This document shows, one piece after another, positions 36,101 through 43,604 of a stretch of DNA of 64,000 nucleotides (position 1 is the stretch's first letter; each line of letters opens with the position of its first letter). Made by a program: the position numbers and the translations under genes. This stretch comes from CAYMYN01 sp964394665 (lineage in GTDB: Bacteria > Planctomycetota > UBA1135 > GCA-002686595): NCBI GenBank assembly GCA_964394665.1, contig CAYMYN010000014.1, positions 1 through 64,000 of the forward strand, in the 5' to 3' direction. A model generated the notes under the pieces. The model ran no database searches. It had not been told where the DNA came from and saw only the letters and a list, made by a program, of their open reading frames with translations.

Positions 36101-37777
36101 GCAGCCGTTGGCATTGTCGGGATCCGTCACCAGGGCGCACAGGTCGAGCAGGAGCGACGTGTCCTCCGCCAGGTTGAAGCTCGCGTTGCTGCAGATCGGC
36201 GGGTCGTTCACCGGGTTCACGGTGATGTTGACCGTGCACGGCTCGGAGAGGCGCCCGCCGGAGTCGGCGGCGCGGTAGGTGAAGGAGCAGCTCCCGCAGA
36301 AGTTGGCCGGCGGCGTGAAGCGATACACCCCGTTGCCCAGGTGCGCCAGGGTGCCCCCGCAGGAGGGCTGGTTCACGATCACGAAGGCGTTGCAGTCCAG
36401 GGGCGACCCGCAGCCATTGAGCCCGTCGACGTCCGACGAGAGCGCGCACAGGTCGATGTCGAGGAAGGTGTCCTCGAGCATCTGGAACGACGCCTTGGTG
36501 CAGACAGGCGGGTCGTTGACCGGCGTGACCTGGATCAGGACGGTGCAGGTCACCGGCGCACCGTCATCGTCGAGCACGGTGAACGAGAACTGGTCCGGTC
36601 CGCAGTAGTTCGGCGCCGGGGTGTAGACGACGCGGCACTGGCCGCAGTCGTTGCAGCCGGGGAAGGTCCCGCCCTGGCCGGTGCAGCCGAGGAACCCGCT
36701 CAAGGTGCCGTGCGACGGCTGGCTGGTAATCTGGAACGTGCTGCAGTCGATGCAACCATCCACATCGGCGACCCGATCCAGCAGGAAGATGTCCACAGGA
36801 GTGTCTTCCGCCGTGACGACCGGCGCGCCTTCACCCACGCAGATCGGAGGCGCGTTGTTGCAGTACTCGTAGGTCACCCGCAGCTTGACGCGCGCCTCGG
36901 TGTCGAGATTGGTCGACACGTTGCACTGGAAGAAGTTCTCGATCAGCGGTTGGATGTTGCTGAGGAAGAAGGCTTGGTTGTTCGCCCCGGAGGCGACCCA
37001 CTTGGCAAGCTCGACCTGATCCTCGATGACGATCGGCGGCAGGCTCCCGGTGGCTTGGAAGTTCGTGATGCCGTAGTCCCCTCCCGCGCAGGTGCCATCG
37101 GTGGGCGTGCCCGGATTCGGGACGAAGCAGTCGAACTGTCCGTTGGCGGGTCCCAGGACGATGTTCGTGATGCTGAAGGCCACGTCCACGGACGAGACTG
37201 GGGGCTGCGCCAGCGGCGGGTTGTTCAGCAGGTTGTTCGGTTCGAGCTGGGCCGTCGATCCCACGTTCGCTCCGCCGAAACAGCACTTGTTGCTCGAGTT
37301 GTCGTAGCAGAAGAACCCCTGGACCTCGATGTCGTACTCGAGGCGCACGCGCCGCAGGGTTCCCAGGCTGGGCTGGAACTTGTCCAGGACCAGAGGGCGG
37401 TTGATCCAGAAGCCGTCCTCGAAGCTCACGCAGTTGACCGGAGTCGTCGGGTAGCACGCATCCGGCGGCGTGAAGGACTGGAGCTGGGACCCGGGCGGGC
37501 AGGTGATCGTGCCGAAGGCCGGCGTCGTGGTGCTCGTCGGGGTCGTCGTCTGGGGAACCTGGACACGCGGACCCTGCGCAGCCTGGGCCGGGGACGGGAG
37601 CAGGAGCCCTCCGCCGAGAAACGCGGCGAGCAACGAGAGCGCCGCACCGCGCAGGCGCTGGCGGTGAGGCGGCTTGATGCTGGGCGCCGGTTCGATTGCT
37701 CGCCCGGGGGCGGGGTCACGGAGGAGGGCAACGGGGTGGACGGGACGGTCCACCGCCGTGTGGGTGCGAAGATCCAT
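33122..37777 (-). CDS. giant secreted protein with nine Cys-rich Ig-like (Big_9/cadherin-like) repeats
   Basis: The product has 1551 residues. A signal peptide ends near residue 47 (LLLPSPAQA). An N-terminal domain of about 260 residues follows. Nine repeats of about 101 residues come next, each with a PPVC start, TTAEDTxVLIDF-like segment, CGIEIVSPPSCG, FTPxPNFCGQCTFTYRA and a VCTVTxxVxPVND end, typical of tandem-95/Big_9 domains. Six of the repeats carry about eight cysteines each. The last 300 residues form a different domain (QPGSMLLYPEFDNRNGIVT start), probably surface-attachment related. This is likely a long adhesin or surface fibre. It ends at a strong terminator. The exact start (ATG 37777) fits the signal peptide. 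Confidence 0.85.
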   Translation of the reverse strand: MDLRTHTAVDRPVHPVALLRDPAPGRAIEPAPSIKPPHRQRLRGAALSLLAAFLGGGLLLPSPAQAAQGPRVQVPQTTTPTSTTTPAFGTITCPPGSQLQSFTPPDACYPTTPVNCVSFEDGFWINRPLVLDKFQPSLGTLRRVRLEYDIEVQGFFCYDNSSNKCCFGGANVGSTAQLEPNNLLNNPPLAQPPVSSVDVAFSITNIVLGPANGQFDCFVPNPGTPTDGTCAGGDYGITNFQATGSLPPIVIEDQVELAKWVASGANNQAFFLSNIQPLIENFFQCNVSTNLDTEARVKLRVTYEYCNNAPPICVGEGAPVVTAEDTPVDIFLLDRVADVDGCIDCSTFQITSQPSHGTLSGFLGCTGQGGTFPGCNDCGQCRVVYTPAPNYCGPDQFSFTVLDDDGAPVTCTVLIQVTPVNDPPVCTKASFQMLEDTFLDIDLCALSSDVDGLNGCGSPLDCNAFVIVNQPSCGGTLAHLGNGVYRFTPPANFCGSCSFTYRAADSGGRLSEPCTVNITVNPVNDPPICSNASFNLAEDTSLLLDLCALVTDPDNANGCGDVFNCNIQIVQQPTCGTLAPQGNGTFLFTPNANFCGQCTFTYRALDAGNRQSGVCTVTLTVTGVNDPPVCVGTTVTTAEDTAVLIDFSQLVTDIDNGTPGCGDPWTCGIQIVSPPSCGVLEEISCAVWRFTPAPNFCGDCSFTFRAVDGGGALSDVCTVNITVTPVNDAPVCSATTVTTAEDTSVLIDFTTLVTDVDNPPNGCGGAWTCGIEIVSPPSCGSLTELSCGIWQFTPTPNACGQCTFTYRARDDSGRASAVCTVTIVITPVNDPPVCTGTTVTTAEDTSVLIDFSGLVTDVDNPPNGCGGAWTCGIEIVSPPTCGTLTEESCAVWRFTPSPNFCGQCTFTYRARDAEGRASNVCTVTVVVSTVNDPPVCVGTTVTTPEDQPVVIDFTLLVSDVDNGTPGCGEPWSCGIEIVSPPSCGTLTEIGCALWQFTPNPNFCGQCTFTFRARDAAGVASQVCTVTLVVTPMNDPPVCVGTSVTTGQGMATLIDLAPFVTDVDNPPNGCGGAWTCGIEIVSPPSCGTLVPAGCATFQFTPFPSFCGSCSFTFRALDAQGRPSEICTVNITVDALNLPPVAVDDFAVTNKNVPVEIPVCVNDSDPNDGTGCGAPLDCCSITYLGDVSCPGAIVEKIVDGGTCKFRFTPPPDFVGTCTFTYRICDTGTPPLCDEAVVTIEIVERCDPTGLRQPGSMLLYPEFDNRNGIVTVYTITNTSRTQDIRVKFWYVNKEDCSTFDRTNYLTALDTLTLVTNFHNPQYEQGFCYVVAMCPSGSTKPVVFNHLAGQMHVLDGIENFGFSINALAFPGIGEGGGMSACGLRFTDVNNNSLHELDGIEYGPAPDEILIPRFFGQDQDYNSELILIGLSGGKQFTTTVDFLVYNDNEQVFSAEHTFYCWTRVNLLDINMVFTADFLRNWTDHDPNEVLGDSSIETGWMRIKGALANSVNTTILNPAIYAVLIERTAPLFEVSDLPWGRCSRETGKLLPKTNSGQ
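34040..36855 (-). repeat. nine tandem ~310-bp coding repeats
   Basis: This span encodes nine consecutive Ig-like repeats of 100-107 codons. Repeats 4 to 8 (roughly 34380-35910) are the most alike at DNA level, sharing near-identical blocks encoding WTCGIEIVSPPSCGTL and FCGQCTFTYRARD. This suggests recent duplication or gene conversion, and is a place where short-read assembly could collapse or expand copies. Confidence 0.85.
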
Positions 37778-38228
37778 GGTTGTCGATCAGGGCGAAAAGT
37801 GGCGGGAGGGCGACTCGGCGCAGCGAGTGGGCACCGACGCACACGGGACGTGGCGCGAGCGGGATCGCCAGGCCGCAAGCATAGGCACGCTGCTCCGGTC
37901 CGGGAAGGGCGCGCGTGGCGTCGCCTCGTCCCGCAGATCGCGGTGATGCTCGCCAGATCTGCGTCTTCTAGGAAGTCGCAAAGCGAGTGCTGCCGGGCGA
38001 TCGGGTTCCCCGACGGGTCCGAAGTCGACTCAGGCCGCGGGGACCACGGCCCGAGGGGCTGGACGCGGAGCGGCTGCGAGCCTCGATCAACCTCCGAAGT
38101 CGAAATGCAACTTCGTAACGCGAGGCCTGGCGATCGAACTTCTCGATTCTGTGTGGGTTGCGACCCGAGGCCGAGACGGTCTAATCACGCGCGCCCCGCA
38201 GTTCCCACGGACCCACACTCCCCGCCCC
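37778..38228. other. 451-bp divergent intergenic region
   Basis: This noncoding region separates the giant repeat protein gene (minus) from the first propeller-like gene (plus). It contains a 7-bp inverted repeat GCAGATC/GATCTGC (37933-37939 and 37956-37962) and the promoter candidate at 38158-38185. Base composition is somewhat lower in GC than the flanking genes. No reading frame looks like a gene. Confidence 0.5.
38158..38185 (+). promoter_or_regulatory. candidate sigma-70 promoter
   Basis: TTGCGA (38158-38163) and TCTAAT (38180-38185, five of six matches to TATAAT) are separated by 16 bases. The -10 lies 43 bases before the ATG of the propeller-like protein gene. Confidence 0.35.
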
Positions 38229-39932
38229 ATGCGACGACTTCGATCCTCCTGGTTCCTGGCACTGTTTGGACTGGTCTGCGTGGAGACGTCGCAGGCCCAG
38301 ACCTCGGCGGTGCTCGCGCGTCGCGATTGGGTGGACGGCGCTACCAACGCTGCGCAGATCCTGACCCAGCACGCGTGGGTCCATCCGGGCACTGGGCAGA
38401 TCGCGCTGGGCGCGAGCCCGGCCTCCCTCGTGTGGGCCTACCACAGCGACGGCACTTGGATCGCCGAGTCGCTCGCCGTGGCGGCCAACGGGACGCGCCT
38501 GTTCGCCAAGCACGGCTCGGTGAACGCCCACGCGCTCCTGCTCTCCGGGCACGACGCGAACCCGCCGACGCCGGTCTGGCAGGACACGGCTGTGTCCTAC
38601 AACGTGCAGCGCGACGTCGTCGCGCCCGAGAAGGCCCAGTACGTGCTGACGCTCGAGCAGCAGAGCACGCACATGGGCGCCGGCGTGAGCTACGTCGTTC
38701 TGAACAAGTACGGTCTCGAGGCTCCGGTTGCCGAGTGGACCTACGCCTCCCCGATCGCCCTCTATGGCACCCAGTCGCTCAGCGCGGTGCGCGTTTCCGA
38801 GGACGGCGGCCGCATCGCGCTCGCGATCTACGACGCGTCGGCGAGCGCGACCAAGCTGATCGTCCTGCAGCCCGACTCCGAGACGCCCGTGCTCGAGGCC
38901 GACATCCCGACCTTCGGCAATTTCCGCGTCTTCGCGCTCTCCGCCGACGGATCGGTGGCCGTCTTCGGTTCGGACGCGCGGCTGTCCTTCGTCGACGTCG
39001 CCACGGGCTCCGTGCTCTACCAGACCAATCTGTTCGGCAGCCCGCAGTTCGGCGCGCTCACGATCGACGGCACCGGTCAGCGGATCGCCTTCGGGACGCT
39101 CAACCACGTCCGCATCTACGAGCGCCTCACGGGCGGCGGCTACAGCCTCACCCAGCAGCACCCGCTCGAGCCGGGCAGCTTCGCCCGGCGCGCTGCCCTC
39201 TCGGCCGACGGTTCGACGCTCGTGCTGGGCGTCAGTCGCCAGGGCAACACCCAGGCGATGCGGGTGATGGCCCTGGACCTGGTCGCGCAGAGCGTGTTGC
39301 TCGACGTCGAACTCGAAGGGCAGGGCTCGTTGCAAAACGTGGTGTCGTCGATCTCGGTCACGCCCAACGGCCACCGCTTCGCGATCGGGTCCTGGGGTGA
39401 CGAGGGCGCGATCGTTCCCCAGGTCCTCGTCTACCGGCGCGATGGCCCCCTGCCCGTGTTGTCGGAGTACCTGCCCGGTTCGGTGCTCGACCTCGAGCTC
39501 TCGCCCGACGGCTACCACCTCGCGGTCGCCGCCAAGGGGGTTCACGCCAACGTGATGGGCGGCGGCGGGGCCTTCTACCTGTTCGAAGTGGGCCGCATCG
39601 ACGTCGACGTCCTCGGGGTCCCGCGCGTGGGCAGTACGGTCCACCTTCGCCAGCGCCTGCGCCCCGGCGCGGTGGGGAGGGTCCTGACGTCCAGCAGCCT
39701 GGCGGACAGCCCTGCGCCGGCGCCCGAGCTGGGCGAGGGCCTCTTCTACCTCGACCCTGCGTCCTACCTCGCCCTGCCCGAGGGTCAGGCTCCCGATGGC
39801 GGTGGGCTGCTCACGCCCTACGTGATCCCCGACGATCCCAGCCTGGTGGGCACCACCATCTACCTGCAGGGCCAGCAGGTGGACGAGCCGCGCCTGTCGC
39901 GGAACTGGATCCCCCTGACGATCCTGCCCTGA
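38229..39932 (+). CDS. secreted beta-propeller-like protein, paralogue 1
   Basis: The product has 567 residues. The signal peptide MRRLRSSWFLALFGLVCVET ends at SQAQ. The body has repeated S-x-D-G-S/N-G-H blades typical of WD40/PQQ-like propellers (SADGSVAVFGSDARLSFVDV, SADGSTLVLG, TPNGHRFAIGSWGDEG, SPDGYHLAVAAKGVHANVMG). A C-terminal domain (DVLGVPRVGSTVHLRQRLRP to LTILP) is also found at the end of the next gene. The neighbour at 40155 is a clear paralogue: same order, GSWGDEG/GLWGDEG, KGVHANV and shared C-terminus. Function unknown. A 16-bp terminator follows. Confidence 0.8.
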   Translation: MRRLRSSWFLALFGLVCVETSQAQTSAVLARRDWVDGATNAAQILTQHAWVHPGTGQIALGASPASLVWAYHSDGTWIAESLAVAANGTRLFAKHGSVNAHALLLSGHDANPPTPVWQDTAVSYNVQRDVVAPEKAQYVLTLEQQSTHMGAGVSYVVLNKYGLEAPVAEWTYASPIALYGTQSLSAVRVSEDGGRIALAIYDASASATKLIVLQPDSETPVLEADIPTFGNFRVFALSADGSVAVFGSDARLSFVDVATGSVLYQTNLFGSPQFGALTIDGTGQRIAFGTLNHVRIYERLTGGGYSLTQQHPLEPGSFARRAALSADGSTLVLGVSRQGNTQAMRVMALDLVAQSVLLDVELEGQGSLQNVVSSISVTPNGHRFAIGSWGDEGAIVPQVLVYRRDGPLPVLSEYLPGSVLDLELSPDGYHLAVAAKGVHANVMGGGGAFYLFEVGRIDVDVLGVPRVGSTVHLRQRLRPGAVGRVLTSSSLADSPAPAPELGEGLFYLDPASYLALPEGQAPDGGGLLTPYVIPDDPSLVGTTIYLQGQQVDEPRLSRNWIPLTILP

Positions 39933-39971
39933 GACGCCGCGCGCCCCGCTGGGGGGCCCGCCGCTCTGCAC

Positions 39972-40009
39972 GCGCCCTCCCGCGTCCCGATCCGGACGCG
40001 GGAGGGCGC
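39972..40009 (+). terminator. 16-bp perfect terminator hairpin with T-containing tail
   Basis: GCGCCCTCCCGCGTCC (39972-39987) pairs with 39994-40009 around CGATCC. TGTGTTTCGG follows, the nearest to a classic U-tail in this region. A second small hairpin CTAGGGA/TCCCTAG (40026-40043), followed by GATCTCGCTTTTCC, lies just downstream. Confidence 0.8.
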
Positions 40010-40154
40010 TGTGTTTCGGTGGCGGCTAGGGACTCCTCCCTAGGATCTCGCTTTTCCTCCGAAAACCTCATTCGGTCCCCGGCGGCAGGCCGACGAGGCA
40101 CCCAAGCTGGGACCGGGGGGACCGGTTCGGCGGGCATCAAGTGGGGTTTGGATC

Positions 40155-41762
40155 ATGTTGACCAACGGTCGACGAGGGAGGAGATCCATGCTCGCGCTCT
40201 GCGCAGCATTCATCCTGGGCAGCGGTGCGCTGCACGCCCAGGAGGCCGGGCAAGGGCCTGGACTGGTCTGGCGGTATGCCAGCGACGGCAGTTGGATCGC
40301 GGACGCGATCTCGGTGGGCAACCACGGCACGCAGGTCTTCACCGAGTTCGGCTCGGTGTCCAACTCGGCGGTGATGCTGTCCGCGCACGACGCGGATCCG
40401 CCCGCGCCGGTGTGGGTGGATCCCAACCAGACGCTGCACATCTATCGGGTCGTCGCCTCGAGCCGCGAGCACGATGTCCACGTGGCGATGCACCAGCAGC
40501 CCGTCCCGGGCAGCACGAGCATCCGCCGGGCCGTGTTGCGCAAGTACTCGTCCGCCTCGGGAACCCACGACTGGTCGCGGCAGATTCCCGTGGACATCAT
40601 CGGCCACTCGAGCAGCACGGTTGCCGTCACGCGCGACGGCCAGCGCATCGTGGCGGCGGTCTACGACTCGGCGGTCATGCGGACCCGGGTCGAGTGGTTC
40701 GGCCCGGGCAGCGCGACGCCGTTCGGGACGTATCTGGTGGACACGCAGGGTGCCTTCCGGGACTTCAGCCTGTCGCCGGACGGTTCGCGGCTGCTGCTCG
40801 TGTCGAACACGCGCCTGCAGATCCTCAACGTCGAGGGCGGCGCGGTGGTCTACACCAAGCAGCTCTTCGGCGCCGCCAACTTCGGCGCGGTCGGCTTCTC
40901 GGGCGATGGCACGGTCGCGGCCTACGGGACCGTGGGCGAGGTCTGGATCCTGGAGCGCAACTCGAACGGAGCGTTCGTCCACACCGCGACCCTGACGCTG
41001 CCGGCGGAGACGTTCTGCCGTCGGCTGGGCATCTCGGAGAACGGCTCGACCCTGGCGGCCGGTCTGACGCACATGGGCTTCGTGGCCCGCGCCTCGGTGC
41101 GCGCCTACGACCTCCCCACGCGCTCGCTCCAGATGACGCACGTGCTCGAGGGAGCGGGGAGCTACCAGAATGCCGTCGAGCGCATCTCGGTCTCGCGCGA
41201 CGGCAGCCGCTTCGCGGTCGGCCTGTGGGGCGACGAGGGCGGGCTCGTGCCGGAGGTGCTGCTCTACGAACGGGATCGCAACGAGCCGGTGTTCAGCTAC
41301 GACCTGCCGGGGTCGGTGAACGCGCTCGACCTCTCGCCGCGGGGGGACTACTTGGCCGTGGCGAGCAAGGGCGTGCACGCCAACGTGGCCGGTGGGGGCG
41401 GGGCGTTCTGGTTGTTCCGCACGGGCGCGTCGGACCTGGGGCTCGAGGGCGTGCCCTCGATCGGGTGCGGCGTGGCGCTGGCCCACCGGCTGGGGGTCGG
41501 GGAGTCGTCGCGGGTGCTCGTGGCGCCGTTCCTGGCGGCGCAGCCCGAGACCTTCGGGCCGGCGGGGACGCTGTACCTCGATCGCATGAGCATGCGCTTC
41601 CTGGCCGGCACGCGGGTGGCCGGAGCGGACGGGGCGGCGCGCCATCCGGTCGCCATCCCGGGTGACTCGACCCTGATCGGCACCTCGCTCTACTACCAGG
41701 GTCTCCACGTCGGCGCGCGCCGGCTCTCGGGTGACTGGGTCAAGATGACCGTGCTGCCCTGA
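40155..41762 (+). CDS. secreted beta-propeller-like protein, paralogue 2
   Basis: The product has 535 residues. The signal peptide (n-region NGRRGRRS, then LALCAAFILGSGALHAQ) suits the ATG at 40155. An internal ATG at 40188 has a stronger GGGAGGAG site but would remove the positive n-region. Blade-like segments (SPDGSRLLLVSNTRLQILNV, SGDGTVAAYG, SRDGSRFAVGLWGDEG, SPRGDYLAVASKGVHANVAG) align in order with the upstream paralogue. The C-terminus ends KMTVLP compared with PLTILP. Tandem duplication is the clear origin; ligand or substrate is unknown. Confidence 0.8.
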   Translation: MLTNGRRGRRSMLALCAAFILGSGALHAQEAGQGPGLVWRYASDGSWIADAISVGNHGTQVFTEFGSVSNSAVMLSAHDADPPAPVWVDPNQTLHIYRVVASSREHDVHVAMHQQPVPGSTSIRRAVLRKYSSASGTHDWSRQIPVDIIGHSSSTVAVTRDGQRIVAAVYDSAVMRTRVEWFGPGSATPFGTYLVDTQGAFRDFSLSPDGSRLLLVSNTRLQILNVEGGAVVYTKQLFGAANFGAVGFSGDGTVAAYGTVGEVWILERNSNGAFVHTATLTLPAETFCRRLGISENGSTLAAGLTHMGFVARASVRAYDLPTRSLQMTHVLEGAGSYQNAVERISVSRDGSRFAVGLWGDEGGLVPEVLLYERDRNEPVFSYDLPGSVNALDLSPRGDYLAVASKGVHANVAGGGGAFWLFRTGASDLGLEGVPSIGCGVALAHRLGVGESSRVLVAPFLAAQPETFGPAGTLYLDRMSMRFLAGTRVAGADGAARHPVAIPGDSTLIGTSLYYQGLHVGARRLSGDWVKMTVLP

Positions 41763-41883
41763 TCGCAGGGAACCTCGGATCGTGGGCGCGGGCCGGATCG
41801 GGGGCGATCCGGTCCGCGCGTCCTTGGCTCCCGAGCGTTCGCCCGTGCGGGGCGCCGCGATCCGTGCTACCAGGTGCGCTCGC

Positions 41884-43125
41884 ATGCGGGCCTCCATCCG
41901 ATCGAGCGCGGCGATCGTCGTCACCCGCGGGGCGGGGAGCGGGCTCGAGGTGCTGTTGGCGGAGCGCTCCGCCAACCTGGCCTTCTTCGGCGGCTACTGG
42001 GCCTTCCCGGGTGGCGCGATGGAGGAGCTCGATCGGGGAGCGGGTGGGGAGGACGCGGACCTGGCCCGGGCCGCCCTGCGGGAACTCTTCGAGGAGACCG
42101 GGTTGTGCGTCGCGCGCCCGGGCGCGCGGCCGGAGGCGGCTCGGCTCGCGGTGCTGCGCGCGGACCTGCTCGCGGGTGGCGCGCCGGGCGTGGCTCGGTC
42201 GCGCGGGAACGTCGCCGCGGGAGCGCAGGGCGCCTGGCGGGAGCTGGTGGCCTCGAGTCTCGTGCCGCCGCGCCCCGTCGGTCGGCTGACGACGCCGAGC
42301 TTCGCGCCGCGCCGGCACCGCACCCTGTTCCTGCACCTGGCGGCGGAAGAGGACGCGGGACTCGCGCCCTGCGGCGCCGAGATCGTCGACCTGCGCTGGG
42401 TCCGACCGCGCGACGCGCTGGCCGAGTGGCGGCGCGGGACGCTGCGCGTCGCGCCACCGGTGCTCTTCCTGCTCGAGTTCCTCGAGGCCGGGGACGTCGA
42501 GGCCTTCCTAGCCGCAGCCTCGGCGGGCATGGCGGCGGTCGAGGCCGGTCGTCTGCATTCGAGCCGGTTCTCGCCCGGCGTCTTCACCGCACCGCTCGTC
42601 ACGCCGACCCTGCCGCCGGCCACGACCACCAACTGCTACCTGGTGGGGGAGGAGCGCGTCTTCGTCGTCGACCCGGCGACCTACGAGGAGTCCGAGCGCG
42701 CGCGGCTGTTCGAGCTGCTCGACGGGTGGCACGCGGCAGGCCGGCGCGTGGCGGGCGTGCTCGTCACGCACCACCACCACGACCACGTGGGCTCGGTCGC
42801 TGAGGTCGCCGAACGGTACGACGTGCCCGTGCTGGCCCACGCGCGCACCCTCGAGCGCTTGCCGCGGCGTCCCGGAACGGCGCGTGCACTGGACGACGGC
42901 GACGAGATCGAGCTGGGCGTCGCGCCCGACGGAAGCGCGGGCTGGCGCCTGCGCGCGCTCTTCACCCCCGGGCACGACCAGGGGCACCTGGCCTTCGTCG
43001 AGGATCGTTACGGCGCGGCGCTCGTGGGCGACCTGCTCTCGACCGTCTCGACGATCGTGATCGATCCGCCCGAGGGGCACCTGGCGACCTATCTCGCCAG
43101 CCTGCGGCGACTCGCGCGCGACTGA
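41884..43125 (+). CDS. NUDIX hydrolase-MBL fold fusion, N-terminal part (cut by assembly gap)
   Basis: As sequenced, the frame runs 413 residues from the ATG at 41884. Residues 1-200 form a NUDIX domain resembling the CoA-pyrophosphatase group: FFGGYWAFPGGAMEELD then ALRELFEETGL. The rest is a metallo-beta-lactamase domain with the metal motif THHHHDHVGS and TPGHDQGHLAF, close to LACTB2/RNase-like MBL proteins. The reading ends LRRLARD at an artefact: the true C-terminus continues after the N-run in the same frame (see 43240-43547). The joined protein would be about 509 residues. Confidence 0.85.
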   Translation: MRASIRSSAAIVVTRGAGSGLEVLLAERSANLAFFGGYWAFPGGAMEELDRGAGGEDADLARAALRELFEETGLCVARPGARPEAARLAVLRADLLAGGAPGVARSRGNVAAGAQGAWRELVASSLVPPRPVGRLTTPSFAPRRHRTLFLHLAAEEDAGLAPCGAEIVDLRWVRPRDALAEWRRGTLRVAPPVLFLLEFLEAGDVEAFLAAASAGMAAVEAGRLHSSRFSPGVFTAPLVTPTLPPATTTNCYLVGEERVFVVDPATYEESERARLFELLDGWHAAGRRVAGVLVTHHHHDHVGSVAEVAERYDVPVLAHARTLERLPRRPGTARALDDGDEIELGVAPDGSAGWRLRALFTPGHDQGHLAFVEDRYGAALVGDLLSTVSTIVIDPPEGHLATYLASLRRLARD

Positions 43126-43239
43126 GCCGCCGCCCTTCGGCGAGGCCGACGACGCCGCCTCCTTCCGGGACGGCGGAGCGCCGAGGTGAGCGGTGCTGCG
43201 CGCGGAGCAGCGCCTCGCCGAGGTCGACCNNNNNNNNNN
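43122..43239. other. spurious contig end plus 10-N gap
   Basis: Bases 43230-43239 are N. The 16 bases GGCGACTCGCGCGCGA occur both at 43106-43121 and at 43240-43255. Joining at this repeat restores an unbroken gene, so bases 43122-43239 look like a mis-assembled contig tail plus padding. The right side begins with a 20-bp perfect palindrome (43241-43260), a likely cause of the break. Confidence 0.8.
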
Positions 43240-43547
43240 GGCGACTCGCGCGCGAGTCGCTCACCACGCTCTACCCCGCCCACGGCCCGCCGCGGCCGGA
43301 GGGGCGCGCGCTGGTCGAGGCCTACCTCGCGCACCGCGCGCAGCGCGAGGCTGCGCTCCTCGCGGCGCTGGAGCGGGGAGCGCGCCCTCCCGACGCGTTG
43401 TTGCCCGAGGTCTACGCCGACACCGACCCGCGCCTGTTTGCCCTGGCGGCACGCTCCCTGCGCGCCAACCTCGACAAGCTCGCCGAGGAGGGCCGCGCCC
43501 GGGAGCTCGCCGACGGGCGCTGGGAGCTACCCTCCACCTCGAGCTGA
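43240..43547 (+). CDS. C-terminal fragment of the NUDIX-MBL fusion protein
   Basis: From the codon at 43242 the frame reads RLARESLTTLYPAHGPPRPE, then a helical region EAYLAHRAQREAALLAAL, then a winged-helix-like end. This is the usual C-terminus of LACTB2-like MBL proteins (PGHGP then an HRxxRExxIL helix). It overlaps the left part at RLAR and is in frame with it, so this is one gene broken only by the assembly. Confidence 0.85.
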
Positions 43548-43604
43548 ACGGCCCTCCGCCGGGGGGCCGCGCGCCGTCCCCCCAACCCACCCCGGAGCCG
43601 ATCC

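Noticed and set aside
34040..36855. CRISPR-like array
   Set aside because: The repeats are about 310 bp, in frame and encode protein domains; there are no short spacers.
33098..39400. A plus-strand frame open for about 2100 codons opposite the repeat protein gene
   Set aside because: It mirrors codon bias of the minus-strand gene in a GC-rich genome, crosses real gene boundaries and has low-complexity Arg/Glu/Val/Asp composition with no recognisable domain.
43122..43229. A separate small gene or insertion inside the NUDIX-MBL gene
   Set aside because: It ends in an N-run and both sides share a 16-bp sequence that restores the reading frame when merged; assembly error is the simpler reading.
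42962..43267. Frames crossing the N-run
   Set aside because: They contain undetermined residues and are on the opposite strand to the real gene.
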